From an uncultured Collinsella sp. (GTDB lineage Bacteria > Actinomycetota > Coriobacteriia > Coriobacteriales > Coriobacteriaceae): DNA of 64,000 nt. The stretch covers positions 1-64,000 of the forward strand of contig CABUUJ010000002.1 in NCBI GenBank assembly GCA_902494715.1, in the 5' to 3' direction. Position 1 is the first letter of the stretch. The number at the start of each line of letters is the position of its first letter. The notes beneath the pieces were generated by a model. It was not told the origin of the DNA and searched no databases. It saw only the letters and a program-made list of their open reading frames with translations. Below are positions 7,668 to 15,214 of this stretch, piece by piece. A program made the position numbers and the translations under genes.

Positions 7668-7805
7668 GGCCGCCCCGTAGCGAGGCCCCGGACCTTTACT
7701 CGCTATTTCGGACAGTCCTGGCTCACGACGGAGGCGCCACTGGCGCCTCCTGTTCGTGAGGAACTCATATCGAGCAAAGGTCCGGGGCCTCGCTACGGGG
7801 CGGCC
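7668..7805. repeat. Long nested inverted repeat (138 bp) between nrdD and nrdG
   Basis: The outer arms at 7668-7702 and 7771-7805 pair over 35 bp with a single mismatch. Inside, 7722-7728 pairs with 7754-7760, and a GAGGCGCCA/GGCGCC palindrome forms the tip around 7731-7749. The element begins 11 bp after the nrdD stop and has no T-tract. It may be an mRNA stabiliser or processing site, or a small mobile palindrome. Confidence 0.88.
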
Positions 7806-7983
7806 AAGTTGACGTAGCTGAGATGCAGTATGCGGCCTGCTCACCCCTCGAAGTTCTTAGCGGAAATGAGTTGACTTGCAACAACGCTTTGCTTGTGATG
7901 ACGGTTGAGCTGCAACAAAGTTTTTATTAGACCTCGAACCCTATACTCGATGTTCGCTTCGTTCATTGAGTTACCCTTTGCAT
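7806..7983. other. Spacer between two long hairpins
   Basis: This AT-richer stretch holds no gene. It probably carries the nrdG promoter, but no well-spaced pair of boxes stands out. Confidence 0.35.
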
Positions 7984-8067
7984 GAGGCCGGGACATATCG
8001 TCCCGCCCGCAGTTTCGCAGGCCGCAGGCCGAGAATGTTTGAGGACGGGATGATATGTCCCGGCCTC
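7984..8067. repeat. Long inverted repeat in the nrdG leader (84 bp)
   Basis: The arms at 7984-8005 and 8046-8067 pair over 22 bp with one G-U wobble. The 40-nt interior contains smaller GC-rich stems. The structure ends 3 bp before the nrdG Shine-Dalgarno (GGGAG 8070-8074), so it would form in the 5' UTR next to the ribosome site. Confidence 0.85.
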
Positions 8068-8082
8068 CCGGGAGAGTTATCT

Positions 8083-8664
8083 ATGAACTACGCGAACATT
8101 AAGTATTTCGACATTGCTGATGGGGAAGGTGTTCGTACTTCTCTGTTTGTGAGTGGGTGCCGTCGTGGGTGCAAGAACTGCTTTAACTCCGTCGCGTGGG
8201 ACTTTGCCGCGGGCGAGCCATTCGATCGCGCCGTCGAGGATAAGATTATCGAGAGTCTCGACCATCCCTTTATTGATGGACTGACGATTCTGGGCGGGGA
8301 GCCGATGGAGCCCGAGAATCAGGCGGGTCTCGTTGAATTTATCGAACGCGTGCGTGCTGCCTATCCTGTGGAGTCGGGGAAGACCATTTGGTGCTTTACC
8401 GGCGACGTGCTCGAGGAGCTTATGCCGGGCGGTTGTCACCATACCGAGGTGACGGACCGTATCCTTGCCTGCCTCGACATGCTGGTGGACGGCCCGTTTG
8501 TTCAAGACCTGTACGATATCTCGTTGCGCTTTAGGGGTTCGAGTAATCAGCGGGTGATCGACATGAACGCCACGCGCGCTCGTGCCGCGCGTGAGGGCGT
8601 TGCGCTTTGCGATGCTGTGGAGCTTTGGCGGGACGATCCGGTCTATTCGACCCATACTATGTAG
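8083..8664 (+). CDS. nrdG: Anaerobic ribonucleotide reductase-activating protein (radical SAM)
   Basis: This radical-SAM activase installs the glycyl radical on NrdD using SAM and a 4Fe-4S cluster. It is 193 residues long. The cluster motif CxxxCxxC is seen as CRRGCKNC (C26, C30, C33), followed by the LTILGGEP SAM-binding segment. ATG 8083 gives the family's usual N-terminus (MNYANIKYFD) and has GGGAG 8 bp upstream; longer in-frame starts run through the long hairpin and are rejected. Confidence 0.95.
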   Translation: MNYANIKYFDIADGEGVRTSLFVSGCRRGCKNCFNSVAWDFAAGEPFDRAVEDKIIESLDHPFIDGLTILGGEPMEPENQAGLVEFIERVRAAYPVESGKTIWCFTGDVLEELMPGGCHHTEVTDRILACLDMLVDGPFVQDLYDISLRFRGSSNQRVIDMNATRARAAREGVALCDAVELWRDDPVYSTHTM

Positions 8665-8730
8665 CTTGCGGCCGATGTCGGAGGGCGTGGTACCATAGCG
8701 CGAACGCAAAATCGGAAAAGTGAGGCCCAG

Positions 8731-9288
8731 ATGGTCAATCAGGAAAAAGTCGAGGCCGCCATAAGGCTGTTGCTTGAGGGCATGGGCGAGGACCCAACTC
8801 GTGAGGGCCTGCTGGAGACGCCGGCGCGCGTCGCCCGCATGTATGGTGAGATTGCCGGCGGCATGGACCAGAGCGCCGAGGAGCACCTGTCCAAAACCTT
8901 TGCCGTCGCTTCGAACGATTTGGTTGTCGAGCGCGACATTACGTTTTACTCGCTGTGCGAACACCATCTGCTGCCGTTTTACGGCAAGGCTGCGATCGGC
9001 TATATCCCTAACGGTCGCGTTGCCGGACTCTCTAAGCTCGCTCGCACGGTTGAGGTCTATGCCCGTCGCCTGCAGCTGCAGGAGAAGCTGTGTGCACAGG
9101 TTGCTGATGCCCTCATGGAATATCTTGCTCCCCAAGGAGCGATTGTGATGATGGAAGCTGAGCATATGTGCATGACCATGCGCGGCGTGCAAAAGCCCGG
9201 CACCAAGACCGTAACGCTTGCTCGTCGCGGTGTCTTTGAGACTGATCCGTCGCTCGAGGAGCGATTCTTTAGGATGCTGGGCCGCTAA
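8731..9288 (+). CDS. folE: GTP cyclohydrolase I
   Basis: It converts GTP to 7,8-dihydroneopterin triphosphate, the first step of tetrahydrofolate synthesis. The 185 residues match the family length. The zinc ligands are visible as CEHH (C76, H79) and C147, with the signature GLSKLAR and a C-terminal [10 protein letters not shown]. It has a good Shine-Dalgarno (GTGAGG). It is followed 2 bp later by an HD hydrolase and then folB, forming a pterin operon. folP and folK are not adjacent. Confidence 0.95.
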   Translation: MVNQEKVEAAIRLLLEGMGEDPTREGLLETPARVARMYGEIAGGMDQSAEEHLSKTFAVASNDLVVERDITFYSLCEHHLLPFYGKAAIGYIPNGRVAGLSKLARTVEVYARRLQLQEKLCAQVADALMEYLAPQGAIVMMEAEHMCMTMRGVQKPGTKTVTLARRGVFETDPSLEERFFRMLGR

Positions 9289-9290
9289 CC

Positions 9291-9872
9291 ATGAGGGTCG
9301 TCAACGACTTTGCATCGAAGACCGATGAGGGAACGCCGCGTCGTGGCTTTATGGCTTCGGGCCTGGCCCCCTTTGGTGCCATGCCTCGCATTGATTACAT
9401 TTGTGCCAACGGGCTGTTTCGGCGGCACCTGGGCAACATTGCGCAGTTGGAATCGGGGCGCATCTTCTGCCGCCACGGTATTGACCATCTGCTCGATGTC
9501 GCTCGCATTATGTGGATCAAGAATCTCGAGGAGCAGCTCGAATTTGACCGCGAGGTCATCTACGCCACGGCACTTCTTCACGATATCGGCAAAGATGAAC
9601 AGTATGAATCGGGTATATCCCATGATGTTGCAAGCGAGCGCGTCGCTGATGCAATTCTCGGCGGCATGCCCGATGACGTGGCGTTTGAGCCGGCCGATGC
9701 CGCAGCCATTAAGACGGCCATTCTGGGCCATCGAAAGCTGCGCGTGAACAGCCAACCGCTTGAGCGTCTGCTCTATGCGGCCGACAAGGCCTCGCGCGCC
9801 TGCTTCGCATGCCCCGCGCGCAATGCTTGCAACTGGAGCGATGATAAAAAGAACCTGTCGATTCGCGTGTAG
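9291..9872 (+). CDS. HD-domain phosphohydrolase in the folate operon
   Basis: This 193-residue HD-superfamily hydrolase has its metal-binding residues in CRHGIDHLLDVAR and the doublet HDIGKD. A small cluster of cysteines (CFACPARNAC) lies near the C-terminus. Starting 2 bp after folE and just before folB, it could supply the missing dihydroneopterin triphosphate dephosphorylation step, but that is inference from position. A general nucleotide phosphohydrolase is the alternative. A later start at 9381 is also possible, since the Shine-Dalgarno at 9291 is weak. Confidence 0.85.
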   Translation: MRVVNDFASKTDEGTPRRGFMASGLAPFGAMPRIDYICANGLFRRHLGNIAQLESGRIFCRHGIDHLLDVARIMWIKNLEEQLEFDREVIYATALLHDIGKDEQYESGISHDVASERVADAILGGMPDDVAFEPADAAAIKTAILGHRKLRVNSQPLERLLYAADKASRACFACPARNACNWSDDKKNLSIRV

Positions 9873-9915
9873 TTAGTTTGCGCGGTCGGGGTTCTAAACG
9901 AAGGAGACGATCGCG

Positions 9916-10401
9916 ATGAGTAACAAAAAGCTGCCCGAGAATGCAACCAAGACTGAAGGCGCCGAGCTCGCCCGCCGTGGCAGGGGCGAAATATCCACCG
10001 CAACGGCGGTGCCCCACGTGAGCTATGACGATCTGCGCCATGCCGACCGTATTGTCATTGACGGGCTTGAGGTTTTTGCCAACCATGGTGTGTATCCCGA
10101 GGAGAACGCGCTGGGCCAGAAGTTCATCGTGTCCTTGGTGCTCTATGCCGACCTGCGCGCTGCGGGGGAGCACGATAACCTGGACGCCTCGATTGACTAC
10201 GGCTCGGTGTGCCACGATGTCGATGGCTATCTGCGCGAGCATACGTTTAGGCTCATCGAGGCGGCAGCTGAGGGTACGGCCCAGATGCTGCTGCGCCGTT
10301 ATCCCTCGCTGCTTGGTGTGCGCATCAAGCTCGATAAGCCTTGGGCGCCCGTCGGTCTTCCCCTGGCAAGCTGCGGTGTCGAGATCGAGCGCGTGCGCTA
10401 A
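9916..10401 (+). CDS. folB: Dihydroneopterin aldolase
   Basis: It cleaves dihydroneopterin to 6-hydroxymethyl-dihydropterin and glycolaldehyde. Family features include DRIVIDGLEVFANHGVYPEE, the IDYGSVC segment and a C-terminal IKLDKPWAP. The protein has 161 residues, about 40 more than usual at the N-terminus; that extension is charged and of unknown role. GGAG lies before ATG 9916, supporting the long form. It is the third gene of the folE operon and converges on the minus-strand peptidase gene 6 bp away. Confidence 0.92.
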   Translation: MSNKKLPENATKTEGAELARRGRGEISTATAVPHVSYDDLRHADRIVIDGLEVFANHGVYPEENALGQKFIVSLVLYADLRAAGEHDNLDASIDYGSVCHDVDGYLREHTFRLIEAAAEGTAQMLLRRYPSLLGVRIKLDKPWAPVGLPLASCGVEIERVR

Positions 10402-10407
10402 CCGGTA

Positions 10408-11184
10408 CTAATATGTCTCTATGGGTGGCTGCTTGAGCCGCTGGGACAGTGCTCTATTGTTGGGGCAGTATGTGTCGAGCAGGACGTGGAACCGCTGGTT
10501 GTGGCTTGGCTCGAGCAAGTGGACGAGCTCGTGGGCGACAACCATGTCGAGGCATTCGATGGGATAGGCGGCAAGTTCGCGTGCGATGCGAATGGCGCCG
10601 GATTTGGGAGTGCATGAGCCCCAACGCGTTTTCATGCTGCGTACGGAAACGCGAGAAACGGCGACACCCATTGCGATTTCGTATGCGTGCACCATATCGC
10701 GCAGCGCCGATGTGACTTCGGACGTATAGAGCTGGTCGATGTGGGCTTGGAGCTCACCGGACGTTAGGCCGTCGAGGATTGCGTGCCGCTTGGTCTGTGG
10801 GCTTTCATCCGATTTATCGGTACCCATAAAACTTGCGAAGGTGGCCTGTTTGGGTCGCGGTGCGGGTGATGCAAAGTTGTGATCGAGCGCATCCTGTACC
10901 GTGATGGGCTTGCCCCAAAGTGCAATGATGGACGAGGGACTGAGCGGCTCTCGCGCCGTCGCCTGACGTCGCTCACGCTGGGCAAGTCGGTTGACAATCC
11001 AGGCACTGTTGCGCTTTACAAACGCTTCGATGCGCTCGCGGCTGGCGCCGAGCGGTGCACTGGCGTGGACCTCACCACTCGATGTGACGCGTAGGTTGAA
11101 GTTCTTGACGCGCTTTTTGGTAACTACGACGGGGATGGGCGTCCCATCCGGTCGGGATACGGAAATCGTAAACTGCTGCGTCAA
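10408..11184 (-). CDS. YgjP/DUF45-type zinc metallopeptidase
   Basis: This 258-residue protein of the YgjP/SprT-like metallopeptidase family has the zinc motif HELVHLLEPSHNQRFH near its C-terminus and the TRWGSCTPKSGAI segment typical of the family. Substrates are unknown. I place the start at TTG 11184 because GAAGGA lies 6 bp upstream; an ATG at 11217 falls inside the hairpin at 11209-11240, and longer frames read into the dipeptidase gene. It is probably co-transcribed with that gene. Confidence 0.85.
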   Translation of the reverse strand: MTQQFTISVSRPDGTPIPVVVTKKRVKNFNLRVTSSGEVHASAPLGASRERIEAFVKRNSAWIVNRLAQRERRQATAREPLSPSSIIALWGKPITVQDALDHNFASPAPRPKQATFASFMGTDKSDESPQTKRHAILDGLTSGELQAHIDQLYTSEVTSALRDMVHAYEIAMGVAVSRVSVRSMKTRWGSCTPKSGAIRIARELAAYPIECLDMVVAHELVHLLEPSHNQRFHVLLDTYCPNNRALSQRLKQPPIETY

Positions 11185-11208
11185 AAGCGGTCCTTCAGAT
11201 TGGGGACG

Positions 11209-11240
11209 GGCCGGCATGTCGACCGTTCGGCATGCCGGCC
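11209..11240 (-). other. Intergenic hairpin between dipeptidase and YgjP-like genes
   Basis: Perfect 10-bp arms GGCCGGCATG/CATGCCGGCC with a 12-nt loop. There is no T-run on the minus strand, so it may be a processing or attenuation site. Confidence 0.6.
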
Positions 11241-11258
11241 CGCTCAAGGGATGTGAAA

Positions 11259-12272
11259 TTAATAACGCTCGAAGAAGGCAAGCGCGTTGTCGCTGCAGAG
11301 CTTTTGCATCACGGTCTTGCCAAAATGCTTGGAAAGCATGTTCTGGAACTCGGGCATCTTGCTGGCATCGGAGAGGAAAGCGGGCACAGTGGCGCCGTCC
11401 CAGTCGCCGCCGAGCGCGATGACGTCCTCGCCGCCCAGGTCGAGCCAGTGCTCGATATGTGCCGCCAGCTGGTCGAAGGTGACGTCTGCGGCGGTCTTGT
11501 CGGTTGCGTCGTTGGAAAGGAACTCGCTGCAGTAGTTGAGGCCAACGATGCCACCCATGTCGCGAATGGTGCGGAACTGGTCGTCGGTAAGGTTGCGTTT
11601 GGCGCCGCAAACCGCACGGGAGTTGGAGTGGCTGGCGACGAAGGGACGCGTGGCGCGGGCGGCGACCTCGTCAAAGCACTCATCGTTGAGGTGGGAGACG
11701 TCAAGTACCATGCCGGCGTGCTCCATCTGCGTAAGCGCCTCGATGCCGGCGGCGGTGAGGCCGGCGTGGGTGTCGTGGCCGCTCGCGAGCGGTCCCTGCG
11801 CGTTCCAGCTGAGTGATGACATGAGTACGCCCAGGCTCTTGAGCACCTCGATCAGCGCGGGGTCTTCGGCAAAGAACGTCGCGTTTTCGATGGTGTGGAT
11901 GCAAGCGACCTTGCCGTCCTTGAGCACAGGGCGAATGTCTGCCGCGCTGCGTACGTTGACCATGCGGTCGTGGTTGAGCATTGCCTGGCCGCTCATGTGC
12001 GCCATGATCTGCGCCTGGAAGCGCGCAGCGTGGGCGGTGGGAATCTCATCGGGGACAAACGTGGCGAAGCACTGTGCCCACGGCGTGTTGCCGATCTTTG
12101 CGAGCGAGATGGCGCAGGCGTTGCCCTCGATGAGGTCGAAATCTTGCGGATGCGTTTCGTCGCCGGGGAAATAACCGTCGGTGCCGGCGGTAAAGCGCAG
12201 GTCGAGATCGAGCGTGGCCCAGCCGATGCGGTCGGCGGTGTCGCAGTGTAGGTCAAATACGGGATATGCCAT
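11259..12272 (-). CDS. Membrane dipeptidase family (M19) metallopeptidase
   Basis: This 337-residue M19 (renal dipeptidase) homologue cleaves dipeptides at a binuclear zinc site. Ligands are seen as DLHCDT at the N-terminus, the Glu in HTIENA, DVSHLND and ASHSNSR. There is no signal peptide, so it is cytoplasmic. Start 12272 has GGAGGAACC just upstream; a longer in-frame start at 12302 does not. Likely role: peptide nutrition. Confidence 0.93.
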   Translation of the reverse strand: MAYPVFDLHCDTADRIGWATLDLDLRFTAGTDGYFPGDETHPQDFDLIEGNACAISLAKIGNTPWAQCFATFVPDEIPTAHAARFQAQIMAHMSGQAMLNHDRMVNVRSAADIRPVLKDGKVACIHTIENATFFAEDPALIEVLKSLGVLMSSLSWNAQGPLASGHDTHAGLTAAGIEALTQMEHAGMVLDVSHLNDECFDEVAARATRPFVASHSNSRAVCGAKRNLTDDQFRTIRDMGGIVGLNYCSEFLSNDATDKTAADVTFDQLAAHIEHWLDLGGEDVIALGGDWDGATVPAFLSDASKMPEFQNMLSKHFGKTVMQKLCSDNALAFFERY

Positions 12273-12392
12273 GGTTCCTCCGGTTGCAGCGTTTCTTTGC
12301 AAACTGTCTTTGAATTGTATGACTAGGGTATAGTTAGCGCCATATGTTCACGGCGGCCCGCGTTGTGCGCCGCCCTTATCACGGAGGTTACC

Positions 12393-12821
12393 ATGTCCAA
12401 CCAGGGCAAGAAGGTCAAGACTCATTATCGCGGCACGCTCGACGACGGCACGCAGTTCGATAGCTCCTACGATCGCGGCGAGCCGCTGGAGTTCACCTGC
12501 GGCGCCGGTCAGATGATCAAGGGCTTCGACGCCGCTGTTGTCGACATGCAGGTGGGCGAGAAGAAGACCGTGCACATTCCTGCTGCCGATGCCTACGGCG
12601 AGCACAACCCCGAGATGGTTATTACCTTCCCGGCCGAACAGGTTCCCAACATCGAGCAGATCGAGAAGGGCATGAAGCTTTTCCTGTCCACGCCGAGCGG
12701 CATGCCCGTCCCCGCCGTGGTCATAGACGTAACGCCCGAGGCCGTGACGCTCGACGCCAACCACGAGCTGGCCGGCAAGGACCTCAACTTTGATATCGAG
12801 CTCGTTGAGGTCGAGGGTTAG
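12393..12821 (+). CDS. SlyD-like FKBP-type peptidyl-prolyl isomerase
   Basis: This 142-residue FKBP has an inserted IF/chaperone domain as in SlyD. The FKBP parts are at 1-65 (GTLDDGTQFDSS, GQMIKGFD) and 115-142, and the insert is in between. The C-terminus stops at ELVEVEG, without the His/Cys-rich metal tail of E. coli SlyD. ATG 12393 has GGAGG upstream. The next gene, a UreE-like protein, starts 3 bp after its stop; both families are linked to nickel chaperoning elsewhere, though both lack the expected metal ligands here. Confidence 0.9.
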   Translation: MSNQGKKVKTHYRGTLDDGTQFDSSYDRGEPLEFTCGAGQMIKGFDAAVVDMQVGEKKTVHIPAADAYGEHNPEMVITFPAEQVPNIEQIEKGMKLFLSTPSGMPVPAVVIDVTPEAVTLDANHELAGKDLNFDIELVEVEG

Positions 12822-12824
12822 AGT

Positions 12825-13403
12825 ATGCCTGAACGCTTGGTTTCGACGACATGCTTGGGAAATCTCAACGATCCGTCCTATGAACTCCTGCTTCGCCGGA
12901 AGTTGGGCGGCGTCTTTGAAGTTGACGAGCTGCTGCTCGATTGGGACCAGGCTGATGTATGCGCGCTTGTGGGCGTGACGGAGCTGGGGCGCACGGTCGA
13001 TGTTCGGCTGGATGCTGCCGACGGCGGTCGTTTTACCGACGGCGACGTGCTCGCCATCGACCGTTCGGGCATGGTGCCCGTGGCGGTTGTCGTGCGCCTG
13101 CGCAGTGCCGAGGTTTATTTGGTCGAAGTTGACCGCATGGACCCGATTGCGCTCGCGCGTGCGTGTTGGGAGATCGGCAATATGCACGCGCCGCTTTTCC
13201 GAGGCGATTCGGACGAGTATACCGTGCGCATGTATACGCCGGTGCAGCCTGTTTTGGGCCGCATGCTCCGGGGCGTCGAGGGCGTTCGGCTCTCGGTGGT
13301 TACCCGTGAACTCGATGCGGACCGGCGCTTTGCGTCGAGTGCGGCGGATGCCGTCGTGAGCATGGCTCCCGACTTTACCATCGTAAAAAAGACGCGCGGC
13401 TAA
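12825..13403 (+). CDS. UreE-like protein lacking the nickel histidine
   Basis: The 192-residue protein resembles the urease accessory metallochaperone UreE. The C-terminal part carries the ARACWEIGNMHAPL segment (UreE: ARACYHLGNRHVPL) followed by an L..ML helix. Where UreE has the nickel-binding DHVLDDML, this protein has QPVLGRML, so the key histidine is gone, and there is no His-rich tail. No urease or hydrogenase gene is in the window. Its stop-start spacing of 3 bp couples it to the FKBP gene. Function unknown; it may be a repurposed UreE fold. Confidence 0.65.
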   Translation: MPERLVSTTCLGNLNDPSYELLLRRKLGGVFEVDELLLDWDQADVCALVGVTELGRTVDVRLDAADGGRFTDGDVLAIDRSGMVPVAVVVRLRSAEVYLVEVDRMDPIALARACWEIGNMHAPLFRGDSDEYTVRMYTPVQPVLGRMLRGVEGVRLSVVTRELDADRRFASSAADAVVSMAPDFTIVKKTRG

Positions 13404-13485
13404 GCGCGTGTATACGCAAGGCGGGCTTTGAGGGGCGACCAATCAAGGTTCGTCTTGCTGTTGATAGGAGGCTTTGGGGAAGCAT

Positions 13486-14283
13486 ATGGGTCTTGAGGGA
13501 ATCAAGCTGATTGCATGCGATTTGGACGGCACGTTGCTGCATCCGGGGGAGCACGAGCCGCGTTCCGAGGCCTTTGAGCTCATCGATGAACTGCATCGTC
13601 GCGGCATCGTGTTTATGCCGGCGAGCGGTCGTCAATATGCGAGCTTGCGCTACCTGTTTGCCCCGGTGGCCGATGAGCTCGCCTATGTATGCGAAAACGG
13701 AGCCCTAGTGATGAACGAGGGGCGTGCCGTTGTCAAGCGTTCCATGGAGCGTAGCCTTGCTATGGATATCGCGAATGCCGTGGTTGCGTATCCCCATGCC
13801 GACGTGACCCTTTCGTGTGAGGGACACCTCTACACCATGAGCGGCAACGATGCGTTCGTCGACCATTTGCGCTATGAGGTCCACTGCGATGTGGCGGTGG
13901 TCGACCGTCCTGAGGACATCGACGAGGACGTCATTAAGATTGCCTTCCAGACGCCCGAGGTGGATCAGCCGGCGGCCCTGGAGTATTTTGAGCGCCTCTT
14001 TAGCGACCGTGTCGACGTGATGACGTCGGGAACCGAGTGGACGGACTTTATCGGCTTTGGTTCGGGCAAGGGTTCCGCGCTTGCCGATTACGGTCGTGCC
14101 CTGGGAATTTCGCCCGACGAGATGATGGCGTTTGGCGATAACGAAAACGACCGCGACATGCTCAACGTCGTGGGCCATCCTTATCTAATGGAGAGCTGCA
14201 ATCCCTCTATGCGTGGCATCAACGACCGCGTCCGCTACGTGCGCACGGTCGAAGAAGAACTGCGCCGCCTGCTCGCCGAGTAG
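13486..14283 (+). CDS. Cof-type HAD-IIB phosphatase
   Basis: This 265-residue haloacid dehalogenase-fold hydrolase has motif I DLDGTLLHPG, motif II in MPASGR, a lysine in the cap region and motif IV GDNENDRDML. Substrates of such Cof/YidA enzymes are sugar phosphates, flavin or pyridoxal phosphates and cannot be told from sequence. ATG 13486 has GGGGA 5 bp upstream; an upstream TTG at 13474 sits too close to AGGAGG. Confidence 0.9.
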   Translation: MGLEGIKLIACDLDGTLLHPGEHEPRSEAFELIDELHRRGIVFMPASGRQYASLRYLFAPVADELAYVCENGALVMNEGRAVVKRSMERSLAMDIANAVVAYPHADVTLSCEGHLYTMSGNDAFVDHLRYEVHCDVAVVDRPEDIDEDVIKIAFQTPEVDQPAALEYFERLFSDRVDVMTSGTEWTDFIGFGSGKGSALADYGRALGISPDEMMAFGDNENDRDMLNVVGHPYLMESCNPSMRGINDRVRYVRTVEEELRRLLAE

Positions 14284-14359
14284 ATATATGTGGCATGCCT
14301 AGGAATCTCTTTTTGCTGCAGAGTGCAGAAAGGTGGATTTTAAGGCATGTCCCGAACAT

Positions 14360-14740
14360 CTACCGGCAGTCGGGGCAGAGACCCTCGAAGATGGTGTAGT
14401 GCGACGTGACGTGCCAGCCGATTTGCTCGGACGCTTTGGCGTCGAGCTGGGCATCGAAGGGGAGCGGCACGTCGATGACGCGGCTGCACGAGGTACAGAT
14501 GATATGTGCGTGCGGCTCGATCGTGCGATCGAAGCGGCTGCCGCCCGGCGTCTTGATGGAGAGGATCTCGCCGGCGTCGGCCAAGAGATTGAGATTGCGG
14601 TAGACCGTGCCGCGGCTGATCTTGTCATCCTGTTCGCGCACGGCGTTGTAGATTTCGTCGGCGGTGGGATGGTTATAGCTTTGGCGCACGGCGTCAAGAA
14701 CCAGCTTTCGCTGCCTGGTATTCCTTCTTTGCACCGCCAT
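14360..14740 (-). CDS. Fur-family regulator, PerR-like
   Basis: This 126-residue metalloregulator has a winged helix in the first 80 residues (TADEIYNAV, SRGTVYRNLNLL). The sensing site has RFDRTIEPHAH, the arrangement used by peroxide sensor PerR rather than Fur. Two CxxC pairs (CTSC, CPDC) form the structural zinc site. It probably represses peroxide or metal-stress genes. It is followed by no co-directional gene within 1 kb and converges with the HAD gene. An AT-rich stretch at 14780-14812 upstream could hold its own operator. Confidence 0.88.
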   Translation of the reverse strand: MAVQRRNTRQRKLVLDAVRQSYNHPTADEIYNAVREQDDKISRGTVYRNLNLLADAGEILSIKTPGGSRFDRTIEPHAHIICTSCSRVIDVPLPFDAQLDAKASEQIGWHVTSHYTIFEGLCPDCR

Positions 14741-14801
14741 GCGCTTCGCCTCTTTTCTATCAACGGTCGTAGGTAAATGATACCGTATTTAGCACACAAT
14801 A

Positions 14802-15212
14802 CTAATAATGAGGACTGAAACCGTCTTCATTGACAAGTGGGGCTCGGGTCTGGGCGTCTACGAGGCGAAAACGCGTTCCCATGCGCTCGTAGGAGGCATG
14901 AAGCGCCTCGAGATGAGATAGGATGTCTGCCGGAGCTCCCTGTATCTCCATCTCGACTGAGCCGTCTTCCATGTTACGCACCCAGCCGGTGAGTGCGCGT
15001 GCCTGCGCGAGGTTGGTGGTGGTAAAGCGAAAACCAACGCCTTGGACTTGCCCCGCCCAGCGTAGGAAATAGCGCAGGGGAGTGTCTTGAGTGGCCTCGT
15101 CGCTTGCGAGCACAGTAAGCCTGCGGCGCAGCTCGAGCTCGACGTTTGATGGTTTTTGAGGCTCTCGACTGCCGCCGGTGACGCTGGAGAAGAGTGTGTC
15201 GAAGAGGCCCAT
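14802..15212 (-). CDS. acyP: Acylphosphatase
   Basis: It hydrolyses acyl phosphates. The catalytic signature VQGVGFRFTT (Arg) and the Asn in GWVRNMEDGSV are both present, in the last 95 residues of a 136-residue protein. The roughly 45-residue N-terminal extension (GLFDTLFSSVTGG..) is not part of the domain. Start 15212 lies 2 bp beyond the stop codon of the oxidoreductase gene, so the pair is translationally coupled. Confidence 0.9.
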   Translation of the reverse strand: MGLFDTLFSSVTGGSREPQKPSNVELELRRRLTVLASDEATQDTPLRYFLRWAGQVQGVGFRFTTTNLAQARALTGWVRNMEDGSVEMEIQGAPADILSHLEALHASYERMGTRFRLVDAQTRAPLVNEDGFSPHY

Positions 15213-15214
15213 CG

